From positions 1-64,000 of the forward strand of contig NZ_JACVQF010000101.1 of the NCBI RefSeq assembly GCF_014534645.1: a DNA stretch of 64,000 nt, given 5' to 3'. Shown here in pieces: positions 33,899 through 42,563 of the stretch; position 1 is the first letter of the stretch, and each line of letters opens with the position of its first letter. Origin of the DNA: Streptomyces griseicoloratus. GTDB lineage: Bacteria > Actinomycetota > Actinomycetes > Streptomycetales > Streptomycetaceae. The notes below the pieces were generated by a model. It made no database searches. It was not told the DNA's origin and saw only the letters and a program-made list of their open reading frames with translations. A program made the position numbers and the translations under genes.

Positions 33899-35971
33899 TC
33901 ACTCCGGGCGGCGCATCGCCGTGTACAGCGCCCGCAGGATGAGGATCGCGCTCACCGCGAGGACGTGGTAGCCGACCAGCGGATACAGCTCCAGCTGGCG
34001 CGTCACCCGGGGTCCCTTGCCGGTGCCGAACACCACCAGCATCACCCCCATCAGCCCGGTGCAGCAGGCCATCAGGCTGACGGTCACCTGGTGGATGAGC
34101 CCGGAGACGAACCGCCGCTCCCGCTCGTCGGCGAGCAGCCGGATCCGCACCCCGAGCCGGCCCTCCTCCAGTGAGGCGCTGATCCGCTCCGCCCGCCGCG
34201 GCAGCCTGCGCAGCATGGGCAGCACGTGCAGCAGTTCCTGCGCCGCGCCGTGCATCAGGGCCGACACCGTCGTCGTACCGGACTCGCCGGCCCCGCCGTA
34301 CGCCTTCGACGCGCCGGGCCTGAACCGGTCGGTGAGCATGCCGACGGCGAACGCACGCGCCTCCTGCAGCAGGTTGAAGGAGGGTGCGAGCCGGGTGAGG
34401 GTCCCCTCGATGGTGGCCAGCGCCCGGAACACCGCGGCGACCTCCGGGGGCACCGCCAGCCCGAACCGCGCCAGCATCCGGAACAGGGCGGTGAACATCT
34501 CGGTGTCGGGCTGGGCGTCCACGCCCAGGTGCCGGGCCATGAACCGGGCCAGCTCCCGCTCCAGCAGCGGGCCGGGCAGCAGTTCCTCGTGCACGGTCGC
34601 GCGGGTGCCGAGCAGGGTGAGCAGCGCGTCGTGCAGTCCGGCGGGGTCGCCCCGGTCCACGGCGACCAGCAGCTCACGGATGGCGCTCTGCGCGGAGGGG
34701 TCGATGCGGCCCACCGAGCCGAAGTCGATCAGCCCGATCCGCCCGTCCTCCAGCAGCAGCATGTTGCCCGGGTGCGGGTCGGCGTGGAAGACGCCCACCC
34801 GCAGGATCTGGTGGAGCATCGAGCGCAGCGCGGTGCGGGCCAGTGCCTCCCGGTCGCGGCCCGACTCGTCGGCGACCGCCGCCGCCCGGTCGAAGGTGAC
34901 GCCCTCCAGCCACTCCTGCACCAGGACCCGCGCCGAGGTGTACTCGTAGTAGACGTGCGGGATGCGCACCCGGGCGTCGCCCTGGCGGCCTCCGGTGGCC
35001 TTGGCGACGGCGCCCGCGTTGCGCGCCTCGATGCGGAAGTCGAGTTCCTCGCGCACGGACCCGGCGAAGCCGTCGCTCAGCTCGCGCAGCCCGAAGGCCT
35101 GAGCGGCCCGCACCCGGCTCTGCAGACTGCGGCTGACCGCGAGGACGATGTCCAGGTCCCGTTCCACCACTTCGCGGATGCCGGGCCGCTGGATCTTGAC
35201 CACGACGGTGGGTCCGCCGCGCAGCCGCGCCCGGTGCACCTGGGCGATGGAGGCGGCGGCCAGCGGCTCGTGCTCGATGCTCTCGAACACCTCCGCGACC
35301 GGCCTGCCCAGCTCCTTGCGCAGCACCGCCTCGACCTCCGGCCAGGGTGCCGGGGCCACGTCGCTCTGCAGCCTGCTCAGTTCGTCGATGAAATGGGGCG
35401 GCAGCAGATCGCGCCGGGTGGAGAGCACCTGCCCGAACTTGATGAGCGCCCCGCCGCACTCCTCCAGGGCACGGCGCGCCGACCGGGCGGACTGCTCCCC
35501 GTACGGTCCTGGCCGCATCGCCCGGTCCCAGCCGGCCCGGCCGCGCAGTACCCAGCCCAGTCCGTTGCGCATGAGGATGCGGCTGATCTGTGCGTAGCGG
35601 CGGGCCCGGCGCATCCGGTCCCCGAAGCCGCGGGCCGCCTGCAGGGGCCGGGCCCAGGTGCCGTAGGGCACGAAGACCTCCAGGGCCACCAGGGTGGCCA
35701 TCGCCGCGAACAGCGCCAGCGGGATCTGGATGGTCGACAGGGCCCCGAGGTCGTCGTCGCGGCTCCCCGGGACCTGCCCGTAGAGGAAGAGGCTGGCCAC
35801 GCCCACCAGGCCGGCACCGAGCGCGCGCAGCGGGGCGACGGTGACCCCGAGAAGCCGGCGCGACGCCGTGGAGACGCCGAACGCGAGGACGGCCAGCAGG
35901 ACGGTGGCGATCAGGGCGACGAGGAGAGTGAGGGATATGTCGCTGAATTCACCTTCGGCCAGTAATGCCAT
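33899..35971 (-). CDS. ABC1/UbiB-family atypical protein kinase-like membrane protein
   Basis: 690 residues. N-terminal hydrophobic helices (LTLLVALIATVLLAVLAFGV and a second near 50-65) precede an ABC1/ADCK kinase-like core with the family KxGQ motif (ALIKFGQVLSTRRDLLP), the lysine in VVVKIQRPG, HADPHPGNM and IDFGSVGRI. Two C-terminal membrane helices follow (VSLMACCTGLMGVMLVVFG and VLAVSAILILRALY). UbiB/ABC1 proteins support isoprenoid-quinone or lipid processes in other organisms; the substrate here is unknown. Codon 3 is a rare TTA leucine (35963-35965). The gene is convergent with the second P450, with only 19 bp between their stops. Confidence 0.88.
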   Translation of the reverse strand: MALLAEGEFSDISLTLLVALIATVLLAVLAFGVSTASRRLLGVTVAPLRALGAGLVGVASLFLYGQVPGSRDDDLGALSTIQIPLALFAAMATLVALEVFVPYGTWARPLQAARGFGDRMRRARRYAQISRILMRNGLGWVLRGRAGWDRAMRPGPYGEQSARSARRALEECGGALIKFGQVLSTRRDLLPPHFIDELSRLQSDVAPAPWPEVEAVLRKELGRPVAEVFESIEHEPLAAASIAQVHRARLRGGPTVVVKIQRPGIREVVERDLDIVLAVSRSLQSRVRAAQAFGLRELSDGFAGSVREELDFRIEARNAGAVAKATGGRQGDARVRIPHVYYEYTSARVLVQEWLEGVTFDRAAAVADESGRDREALARTALRSMLHQILRVGVFHADPHPGNMLLLEDGRIGLIDFGSVGRIDPSAQSAIRELLVAVDRGDPAGLHDALLTLLGTRATVHEELLPGPLLERELARFMARHLGVDAQPDTEMFTALFRMLARFGLAVPPEVAAVFRALATIEGTLTRLAPSFNLLQEARAFAVGMLTDRFRPGASKAYGGAGESGTTTVSALMHGAAQELLHVLPMLRRLPRRAERISASLEEGRLGVRIRLLADERERRFVSGLIHQVTVSLMACCTGLMGVMLVVFGTGKGPRVTRQLELYPLVGYHVLAVSAILILRALYTAMRRPE
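35963..35965 (-). other. TTA leucine codon at codon 3 of the UbiB-like gene
   Basis: The gene begins ATG GCA TTA CTG. TTA is the rarest codon in Streptomyces and needs the bldA tRNA. Placed this early in the message it could strongly gate translation until differentiation. Confidence 0.85.
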
Positions 35972-36113
35972 GAAACCGCTCCCTGGGTAGGTCGCGGGTC
36001 ACCCTAGGCCGAATCCGCCCTGATCCGGGGACCCGTGGCAGCTTCATGCAGCCCCGGTGCGTCCCCGCCGGCCGCAGCCGCGCCCGCGCCGCCGGCCGCC
36101 CGGCACCGCGTGT

Positions 36114-36153
36114 CTGTACGAAATCTGTACCGGAGCTTGCACACCCCTGTACC
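36114..36153 (+). promoter_or_regulatory. Ladder of 11-bp-spaced heptamers, probable SARP binding site
   Basis: CTGTACG (36114), CTGTACC (36125), a weak copy CTTGCAC (36136) and CTGTACC (36147) lie exactly 11 bp apart, one helical turn. SARP activators recognise direct heptamer repeats with this spacing in target promoters. The site is about 95 bp before the start of the small gene at 36248. A classical -10 at the usual distance is not obvious, so the role is inferred. Confidence 0.55.
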
Positions 36154-36247
36154 CGGGGGCGGAGAAGGACGCGGCAATTCGTATGCCGGCTCCTCCGAAT
36201 CTGTCGTCACGGCCCAGAACGACCGGGACCGACACAGAGGAGGAGCC

Positions 36248-36493
36248 ATGCGCAACGATCACGGATCCGCTGCCGGGGTTCAGGATCCGCTGCAGTTCCT
36301 GAACGAGATCGAGCAGCGGGCGGCGGTGTGGGGCGGCGCCGGACTGGAGGTGCCGCAGGACGGTCCGGTGCCCAGGGCCCGGCTCCTCGCGGAGTACGTC
36401 AACGCGCTCACCGAGCTGATGGCGCGACGTGCCGTCGAGCCCCCCGCGGAGATGTACACCTTCGACGAGGGGCACGCGGGCGGCTGCGGCTGA
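36248..36493 (+). CDS. Small hypothetical protein, 81 aa
   Basis: Unrecognised small soluble protein. It has no signal peptide; helical segments (DPLQFLNEIEQRAAVWGGAG, ARLLAEYVNALTELMARR) lead to an acidic Tyr/Phe tail and a final GGCG with one cysteine near the terminus. ATG 36248 has GAGGAG 3 nt upstream. Its promoter region contains the SARP-like heptamer ladder, and a SARP gene lies convergently next door, so it is likely under SARP control. Codon usage is normal for the window. No function is assigned. Confidence 0.7.
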   Translation: MRNDHGSAAGVQDPLQFLNEIEQRAAVWGGAGLEVPQDGPVPRARLLAEYVNALTELMARRAVEPPAEMYTFDEGHAGGCG

Positions 36494-36508
36494 CGGCACG
36501 ACGGGCCC

Positions 36509-36542
36509 GGTGGGCCGTCCGCTCCGCTGCGGACCGCCCACC
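36509..36542. terminator. Bidirectional terminator hairpin
   Basis: GGTGGGCCGTCCGC (36509-36522) pairs with 36529-36542 with one mismatch around a 6-nt loop. It lies between the convergent small gene and SARP gene, 16 nt after the small gene stop. Confidence 0.75.
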
Positions 36543-36593
36543 GGATGGGCGCGGTCGCCGGCCGCCGGCGTGGGCGCCGCGCCGAGGGGGCGG

Positions 36594-39032
36594 TCAGGCC
36601 GCGGCGAGCGTGTGACCGTGGGAGCGCCGGGCGAGCAGGCGCACCAGCGGCGCGAGCCGGTAGGACGGCCAGTCATCGCCGTCGGCGTCCCCCTCGGCCT
36701 CCAGCAGCCCCGCGTCGGCCAGTTGGCCGAGGACGTCCTCGGCGTCGTCCTCCCCGGTGCCCAGCACGAGGGCGGCGTCGGCGGCGGTCAGCCGTCCCGC
36801 GCCCGAGGCGGCGAGCGCCGTGAACGCCGTGGCGAGGGAGCCGGGCAGCGTGTCCCGTACGGCGCCGAGGCCCGCCGCCACGTCGAGGCTGCCCAGGCGC
36901 AGCTCGGCCAGCCGGCGCTCCTCCGGCTGCAGGCGGGCCACCAACCGGGCGACGGACCACTGGGGGCGCGCCGCGAGGCGGGCCGCGGCTATGCGCAGCG
37001 CCAGCGGGTTGCGGTCGCACAGCTCGGCGAGGCGCACCGTGGCCTGGGGCTCGGCGATGATGCGCTGCCGGCCCGCGACGGCGGCGAGCAGGCGCACCGC
37101 GTCGGCCGGCGACATCGGCCCGAGCCGCACCAGGCTGGTGCCCTCCAAGGAGGCGAGCGGGGCGCGGACGCCAGTGACGACGGTGCGGCAGGCTCCGCCG
37201 CCAGGGAGCAGGGGGCGTACCTGGAGGTCGTCCACCGCGCCGTCGAGGACGACCAGCAGGCGCCGGCCCGCCGACACGGTGCGGTAGAGGTGGACGCGTT
37301 CGTCGAGTCCGGCGGGCAGGTCGCCGGCGCCCAGGGCACGCAGGAACCAGCCGAGGATCTCGCGGGGGCCGCCGCGCACGGCGGCCGGGGATCCGAGGTC
37401 GGCGTAGAGCCGGCCGTCCGGGAAGGCGTCACGGCACTGCTCGGCGACGTGGCGCGCGAGCGCGGACTTCCCGGTCCCCGGTGCGCCGGTCACCACCACG
37501 TCGCGCCCGCTCCGCAACGCACCGGCCACCCGGCCCAGCTCACCCCGCCGCCCGGTGAAGTCCGCGGGGGCCGCGGGCACCTGAGCCGGCACGGGCCGAC
37601 CACACCCACCGCGCACGGCGCCCGCACCGAGGCCGGACGGAACACCCGCCACGATCCCGGCACCGCCGTCCGCGGCGGGCTCCGCGGGCGTCACGGGTTC
37701 CGCGGGTGTCACGGGTGCGGCGGGTGTCACGGGTGCCGTGGCCATCGTGGGCGCCGTGGCCGCGGTAGCCGCCGCGGGCACGATGGGCGTGGGCGCGATG
37801 GGCGCCGTGATCGTGGTGGCCGCCGTGGGCGCCATGGCGGCCGTGGGTGCGGTGGACGCGGTGGGCGCGGTGGGCGCCGTGCGCGCCGTGGCAGCCGTAG
37901 GCGCTGTGGGCGTCATGGCAACCATGGGGGCCATGGGCGCCGTGGCAGCCGTGAGCGTCGTGGCCGCCGTGGGCGCCATGGCAGCCGTGGCCGTCGCGGG
38001 CGCCGTGAGCGTCGTGGCCGACGCGGGCGCCATGGCAGCCGTGGCCGTCGCGGGCGCCATGGCAGCCGTCGGTGCGATGGACGCCACGGCATCCATGGCC
38101 GTCGTGGAGGCCGTGGCAGCCATGGCATCGGTGGCCGACGCGGGCGCCGTGGGTGCGGTGGGCGTTATGGCAGCCATGGGGGCCGTGGCAACCGTGGGGG
38201 CCATGGGCGCCGTGGCAGCCGTGACTGCCGTGGGTGCGGTGGGCGCCGCGGCAGCCGTGGGTGTCATGGGTGCCGTGGCAGCCGGGGCGGCCGGTGGGGG
38301 TGGCACGGTGGCTGTGAGTATGCGCTGGTGCAGGGTGCGCAGGGCCGGGCCGGGGTCGAGGCCGAGGTCGTCGGCGAGCAGGCGGCGGCCCTCCTCGTAG
38401 ACCGCCAGCCCGTCCGCCTGGCGGCCGCAGCGGTACAGCGCGGTCATCAGCTGGCCCCGCAGCCTCTCGTGCAGCGGATACCGGCCCACCTCGCGGGTGA
38501 GGCCCGGCACCGACTCGGCGTGCCGGCCGAGGGCCAGCGCGGCCTCGGCGTGCTGTTCCACGACGGCGAGCCTGGCCTCCTCCAGCCGGGGCCCCTCGGC
38601 CGCGGCGAAGCGCTCGGTCACGCCGGTCAGCACGGGCCCGTTCCACAGCGCGAGGGCGGCCGCGAGACGGCGTTCGGCCTCGGCGTGCCGGCCCGCTGCC
38701 AGATCGGCGGCCCCGGCCTCGCGGAGCTCGCGGAAGGACGCCCAGTCGAAGGAGGCGTCACCGATGTCCATGCGGTAGCCCTGGCCACTGCGCTCCACGA
38801 CGACCGTGTCGCCCAGCCGGGTGCGCAGCCGGGACACATAGGTGTACAGCTGCTTGGTACTGGTGGCCGGCGGGTCGCAGTCCCACAGCAGCGTGATGAG
38901 CCGCTCGTCCGGGACCACCCTGCCCCGGGCCAGCAGCAGGGCGGCCAGCACGGTGCGCTGCTTGCCGCCGCCGAGCCGGATCGGCCGGCCCTCGCGCTCG
39001 GCCGACACGAAGCCGAGAACCCGGAAGTCCAT
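36594..39032 (-). CDS. SARP-family regulator with NB-ARC domain and long low-complexity linker
   Basis: 812 residues. An OmpR-like winged helix (1-95, with QLYTYVSRLRTRLGD and GQGYRMDI) is followed by a bacterial transcriptional activation domain (about 96-240, ending ADDLGLDPGPALRTLHQRIL). About 220 residues of Ala/Pro/Thr/Met low complexity come next, and then an NB-ARC-type ATPase (Walker A VTGAPGTGKSALARHVAEQC; LLVVLDGAVDD as Walker B). The C-terminal part is short and lacks the long TPR array of AfsR. SARPs activate antibiotic genes by binding 11-bp-spaced heptamers. Such a ladder lies just past its own 3' end, before the small gene at 36248. The huge linker is abnormal for the family. 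Confidence 0.9.
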   Translation of the reverse strand: MDFRVLGFVSAEREGRPIRLGGGKQRTVLAALLLARGRVVPDERLITLLWDCDPPATSTKQLYTYVSRLRTRLGDTVVVERSGQGYRMDIGDASFDWASFRELREAGAADLAAGRHAEAERRLAAALALWNGPVLTGVTERFAAAEGPRLEEARLAVVEQHAEAALALGRHAESVPGLTREVGRYPLHERLRGQLMTALYRCGRQADGLAVYEEGRRLLADDLGLDPGPALRTLHQRILTATVPPPPAAPAATAPMTPTAAAAPTAPTAVTAATAPMAPTVATAPMAAITPTAPTAPASATDAMAATASTTAMDAVASIAPTAAMAPATATAAMAPASATTLTAPATATAAMAPTAATTLTAATAPMAPMVAMTPTAPTAATARTAPTAPTASTAPTAAMAPTAATTITAPIAPTPIVPAAATAATAPTMATAPVTPAAPVTPAEPVTPAEPAADGGAGIVAGVPSGLGAGAVRGGCGRPVPAQVPAAPADFTGRRGELGRVAGALRSGRDVVVTGAPGTGKSALARHVAEQCRDAFPDGRLYADLGSPAAVRGGPREILGWFLRALGAGDLPAGLDERVHLYRTVSAGRRLLVVLDGAVDDLQVRPLLPGGGACRTVVTGVRAPLASLEGTSLVRLGPMSPADAVRLLAAVAGRQRIIAEPQATVRLAELCDRNPLALRIAAARLAARPQWSVARLVARLQPEERRLAELRLGSLDVAAGLGAVRDTLPGSLATAFTALAASGAGRLTAADAALVLGTGEDDAEDVLGQLADAGLLEAEGDADGDDWPSYRLAPLVRLLARRSHGHTLAAA
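37672..38300 (-). repeat. Minisatellite-like coding repeat inside the SARP gene
   Basis: About 630 bp of imperfect 6-18-bp units rich in GCCGTGGGC and GCCATGGCAGCC on the plus strand. On the coding strand it reads as Ala/Thr/Pro/Met strings such as TAPMAPTAAT. The units stay in multiples of three, so the frame is kept. Slippage could vary the linker between strains, and the region is prone to assembly error. Confidence 0.85.
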
Positions 39033-39132
39033 GTCGCCCCCCCTGCGGCAGGCCCGGTGCGGTCACCGGACGGTCTCCGCGGCACGCTAGGGGGCGGGGT
39101 TTCCGTGGCTGCATCGGTGCGATTTCGTCCCC

Positions 39133-39150
39133 GCGAAAGCGATGCGAAAC
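39133..39150 (+). promoter_or_regulatory. Two 11-bp-spaced heptamers before the DDPWT peptide gene
   Basis: GCGAAAG (39133) and GCGAAAC (39144) are direct heptamers 11 bp apart, inside an imperfect inverted repeat (GCATCG at 39111 with CGATGC near 39140). They lie in the 209-bp divergent region between the SARP gene and the small secreted peptide gene. They resemble a SARP-type site, but two copies could occur by chance. Confidence 0.35.
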
Positions 39151-39241
39151 CGCCGGAGAAAGACCGCTTCGTACCTTCGTTGTGCACCGCGGCGCTCCGG
39201 CCCGCGGGTCACCCGCTCAACGCTCGTCCCCGGGAGGGCAC

Positions 39242-39448
39242 ATGCACGGCTTCCGCACCGCTTCGGCCAGGCTCGTCGCGACGACGGGCGCGGCCCTCTG
39301 GCTGACGGTGGCCGGCGCGGGCACCGCCCAGGCGCTGGCCCCGCTCACCCCGGCCGCCCACACCGGCGCCGACGACCCGTGGACGGCCGCCCCGCTGGGC
39401 GACGACCCGTGGACCGCCGCCCTCCACGGGGACGACCCCTGGACCTGA
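39242..39448 (+). CDS. Small secreted peptide with three DDPWT repeats
   Basis: 68 residues. A positively charged start and Ala-rich hydrophobic core (MHGFRTASARLVATTGAALW, then LTVAGAGTAQALA) make a clear signal peptide. The short mature part consists of three tandem 10-residue units built on GDDPWTAA, the last truncated at DDPWT. ATG 39242 has GGGAGG 3-9 nt upstream, and the gene ends at TGA 39446-39448. It lies divergently beside one SARP-NB-ARC gene and convergently beside another. I recognise no family. It could be a secreted signal or a multi-core peptide precursor, but no modifying enzyme is adjacent. Confidence 0.65.
   Translation: MHGFRTASARLVATTGAALWLTVAGAGTAQALAPLTPAAHTGADDPWTAAPLGDDPWTAALHGDDPWT
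39371..39444 (+). repeat. 30-bp tandem repeat encoding DDPWT units
   Basis: GACGACCCGTGGAC recurs at 39371 and 39401, with a one-base variant at 39431 (GACGACCCCTGGAC), an exact 30-bp period. The shared core bases are nearly identical while the intervening codons differ. Confidence 0.9.
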
Positions 39449-39485
39449 CCTCCCCTGACGGTCCCGGGACGGCATGGCCGGACCC

Positions 39486-42470
39486 TCACGGCCGCACCAG
39501 GCCGAACAACTCGTCCGTGTCGAGCGGACCGGACCGCGACAGCAGATCCAGCAGGCGCGTCGTACGGTCGCGCCAGGACTCGACGCCCACCTCGGCGAAG
39601 AGGTCGGCGGCGATCTTGAAGCAGTCCGCCGCGCTGTCACGGTCGCCCCGCAGTGCCCGCACGCAGCCGAGCACGGTTCCGGCCCGCGCCTCCAGGAAGC
39701 GGTCGGGCACGTCGGCGGCCGCCGTGAGCGCCTCCTCCAGCACCTCCTCCGCCTGCGCGGTCCGGTCCTGCCGCCACAGCGCCTCGCCCAGCGTGCGCAG
39801 CGCGTGGGTCTCGCCGCGCCGGTCCCCCGTGGCGCGCACCAGTTCCAGGGCGCGCCGGCAGACCTCCTCCGCCCGTTCGCCGTCCCCCTGGTGGATCAGC
39901 ACCTCGGCCAGCCGCACCGAGCTCTGCGCCTCCCCGCGGGCCGTGCCCAGGCCCCGGCTGCGGGCCACCGCCTCCGACGACAGTACGAGGCTCGCCTGCG
40001 GCCGGCCCCGCTCCAGCTCGATCTGCGCGAGCAGGCCGAGGACGTGGGCCTCGGCGTAGCGGTCGCCGGTGCGGCGGAACAGCTCCAGGGAGCGGTGCGC
40101 GAGGTTCCGGGCGGCGTGCAGGTCCCCGCGGTGCCGCTCGCACAGGGCCAGGTTGCGCAGGACCAGGGCGCGTCCCGTGTCCTGCCCGGTCTCCTCGAAC
40201 AGCCGCAGCGCGTCCGCCAGATGGCCGAGGGCGGCGTCGTACGCCCAGCCGACGATCTCCAGGGTGCCGAGGGAGTGCAGCATGGCCGCCTCGCCGAGCC
40301 GGTCGCCGGCCCGGCGGGCGGCGGACAGCGCGCGGTCGGCGCAGTAGCGCCAGTCCTCCAGGTAGTCGCGGTTCTGGAAGAGGGTGACGCTGGTGAGCGC
40401 CAGGTCCCAGGCGTGCGCCGCCTCGCCCTCCCGGGCCAGCTGGTCGACCAGTCCGGTGATGGAGCCGCGCTCGCTGTCGAACCACTCCATGGGGTTCTCC
40501 AGCAGGCTGTCCACCAGGTGGTCCGGCAGCTCGTGCAGCGGCGCCGGGCCGTGGACGAGGGTGAAGTCCCCGCCGTAGACGCGCCGGTGGGCGGCGGAGG
40601 CGAGGGCCAGCCAGGCTCCCGCCGCCCGGCGCAGCGCGCCGCGCCGTTCCTCCTCCGGGTCCTGAGCCAGGGACAGCTCCCGCGCGAACAGCCGGGGCAG
40701 GCCCTGGAAGCGGTACCGGACGTGCCCGGTGGCCGAGGAGGACGGGATCAGCAACTGCGCGTCGACGAGTTCCTCGATGAGGTCCTCGGCGTCGAACGGG
40801 TCGATGCCGAGCAGCGCGGCGCCGACCCAGGCGGCGAAGTCGGGCACGTTGACGGAACCGAGCAGCCGGAACATCCGGGCCGTGGCGTTCGGCAGGTCGC
40901 GGTAGCTCAGCCGCAGGCCCGCCCGCACCCCGCGCTCGTCCGGGCTGAGTTCGTCGAGCCGGCGGCGCTGGTCCTCCAGCCGGGCCACCAGGGTCCGCAC
41001 CGACCAGTGGGGTTTGGCGGTCAGCCGGGCGGCGGCGATCCGCAGCGCCAGCGGCAGCCGGTCGCACAGCGCGCTCAGCCGTGCGGTGGCGACCGGGTCG
41101 GCGCTCAGTCTGCCGTCGCCGTCGACGCGGGTCAGCAGCGCGATCGCCTCGTCCTGGCCCAGGGCGTCGAGGTGCAGCGCGACGCAGGCGTAGTCGCCGG
41201 CCAGTGCGCCGCCCATCGGGTCGCGGCTGGTGACCAGGACGCAGCAGCGGCCCGTGCCGGGCAGCAGGGGGCGGATCTGCTGGAACGAACGGGCGTTGTC
41301 CAGCACGATCAGCACGCGTCTGCCGCCGAGCACGGTCCGGAACAGCGCGCTGCGCTCGCCCAGGTCGGGCGGGATCTCCGAGCCGGGCACGCCGAGGGCG
41401 CGCAGGAAACGGTCGAGGACGGCGCCGGGGCGGTGCGGGGCCTCCTCGTCGTAGCCGCGCAGGTCCGCGAAGAGCTGGCCGTCCGGGAAGCGGCCCGCGA
41501 CCTGGTGGGCCCAGTGCACGGCGAGCGCGGTCTTGCCCACGCCGCCGATGCCGGAGATCGAGCCGACGGGCAGCGCCGGTCCGTCCAGGTGGTCCAGCAG
41601 CCGGTCGAGGGCGGCCAGTTCGGGGTGGCGTCCGGTGAACGAGGCGACCCCGGAGGGCAGATGGGCGGGCACGGCCGCGGTCAGGGCGGGAGCCGCCGGT
41701 TCGGCCGGCGGGCCGAGGCGCGGGGAGTCGGCGAGGATCTCCTCGTGCATCTCCTGGAGCGCGGGACCGGGTTCGATGCCCAGTTCGTCGGCGAGGATCC
41801 GCCATCCCTCCCGATAGGTCTCCAGGGCCTCGGCGCGCCGCCCGGAGCGGTACTGGGCGAGCATGAGGTGTGCCTTGGCCTGCTCGCGCAGCGGGTGTTC
41901 CCGGACGAAGGCGGCCAGCTCGCCCATCACCTCGCGGTGCTGGCCGAGTTCCAGGCGCAGCCCCATGTACTCCTCGTACACGTCGAGCCGCATGCCGGTC
42001 AGCCGGGCGGCCTCGGCCTCCACCCGGCCCGCCGAGACGCCCTCCAGCGCCGGGCCGCGCCACATGGCGAGGGCTTCCTCGAAGTGGCCGCACGCCTCCT
42101 CGGCCCGGCCGCTGCGGGCGGCGGCCCGGCCCACCGCGACGCGTTCCTCGAACTCGACGGCGTCGATGCGGTGTTCGCCGGAGAAGAGCATGTAGCCGGG
42201 GTGGCTGGTGACGACCACGTCCTCGACCCCGGCGGCCTCCTTGAAGGCCTTGCGCAGGGAGGAGACGCAGATGGCGATCTGGTTGCGGGCGGTCGAGGGC
42301 GGGTTGCCGTGCCAGACGGCGTCGGCGAGGGCCTCGACCGACACGACCCGGTCGGGCGCCAGCAGCAGCATGGACATGATGGTGCGGCGGCGCGCCCCGG
42401 TGAGCACGACCGGCTGCCCACCGGCACTGATCTCCAGCGGCCCCAGGATCCGGAACACGACCTGAAGCAC
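39486..42470 (-). CDS. AfsR-like SARP regulator with NB-ARC and TPR domains
   Basis: 994 residues. A winged-helix DNA-binding domain (about 1-100: RRRTIMSMLLLAP, NQIAICVSSLRKAF, HPGYMLFSG) is followed by an activation domain (about 105-245, ending ADELGIEPGPALQEMHEEIL). An NB-ARC ATPase comes next (Walker A SGIGGVGKTALAVHWAHQV; RVLIVLDNARS), then a C-terminal TPR array (about 650-990: HSLGTLEIVGWAYDAALGHL, ALVLRNLALCERHRGDLHAA and similar). This is the full AfsR-type layout of a global or pathway activator. GTG 42470 has GGGAGG about 7 nt upstream. It is transcribed in the same direction as the carboxylase operon ending 100 bp upstream. The nearby heptamer ladders are candidate targets. Confidence 0.93.
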   Translation of the reverse strand: MLQVVFRILGPLEISAGGQPVVLTGARRRTIMSMLLLAPDRVVSVEALADAVWHGNPPSTARNQIAICVSSLRKAFKEAAGVEDVVVTSHPGYMLFSGEHRIDAVEFEERVAVGRAAARSGRAEEACGHFEEALAMWRGPALEGVSAGRVEAEAARLTGMRLDVYEEYMGLRLELGQHREVMGELAAFVREHPLREQAKAHLMLAQYRSGRRAEALETYREGWRILADELGIEPGPALQEMHEEILADSPRLGPPAEPAAPALTAAVPAHLPSGVASFTGRHPELAALDRLLDHLDGPALPVGSISGIGGVGKTALAVHWAHQVAGRFPDGQLFADLRGYDEEAPHRPGAVLDRFLRALGVPGSEIPPDLGERSALFRTVLGGRRVLIVLDNARSFQQIRPLLPGTGRCCVLVTSRDPMGGALAGDYACVALHLDALGQDEAIALLTRVDGDGRLSADPVATARLSALCDRLPLALRIAAARLTAKPHWSVRTLVARLEDQRRRLDELSPDERGVRAGLRLSYRDLPNATARMFRLLGSVNVPDFAAWVGAALLGIDPFDAEDLIEELVDAQLLIPSSSATGHVRYRFQGLPRLFARELSLAQDPEEERRGALRRAAGAWLALASAAHRRVYGGDFTLVHGPAPLHELPDHLVDSLLENPMEWFDSERGSITGLVDQLAREGEAAHAWDLALTSVTLFQNRDYLEDWRYCADRALSAARRAGDRLGEAAMLHSLGTLEIVGWAYDAALGHLADALRLFEETGQDTGRALVLRNLALCERHRGDLHAARNLAHRSLELFRRTGDRYAEAHVLGLLAQIELERGRPQASLVLSSEAVARSRGLGTARGEAQSSVRLAEVLIHQGDGERAEEVCRRALELVRATGDRRGETHALRTLGEALWRQDRTAQAEEVLEEALTAAADVPDRFLEARAGTVLGCVRALRGDRDSAADCFKIAADLFAEVGVESWRDRTTRLLDLLSRSGPLDTDELFGLVRP

Positions 42471-42563
42471 GACCTGCCTCCCGATACCGCGGCCGGCCGG
42501 GTGTGACCCGTTCGTGCCGCTCTTGCGCTGGTTGATGGGGCGTCGGGCTGCCCGCGACGCCGT

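Noticed and set aside
37672-38300. Repeat block considered as a CRISPR-like or regulatory array
   Set aside because: Units are short, imperfect and without unique spacers, and they keep the SARP reading frame, so this is coding low-complexity DNA.
38497-39187. Other open frames over the N-terminal half of the SARP gene
   Set aside because: They are shadows. The SARP winged-helix and activation domain occupy the other frame, and these have no ribosome site or motifs.
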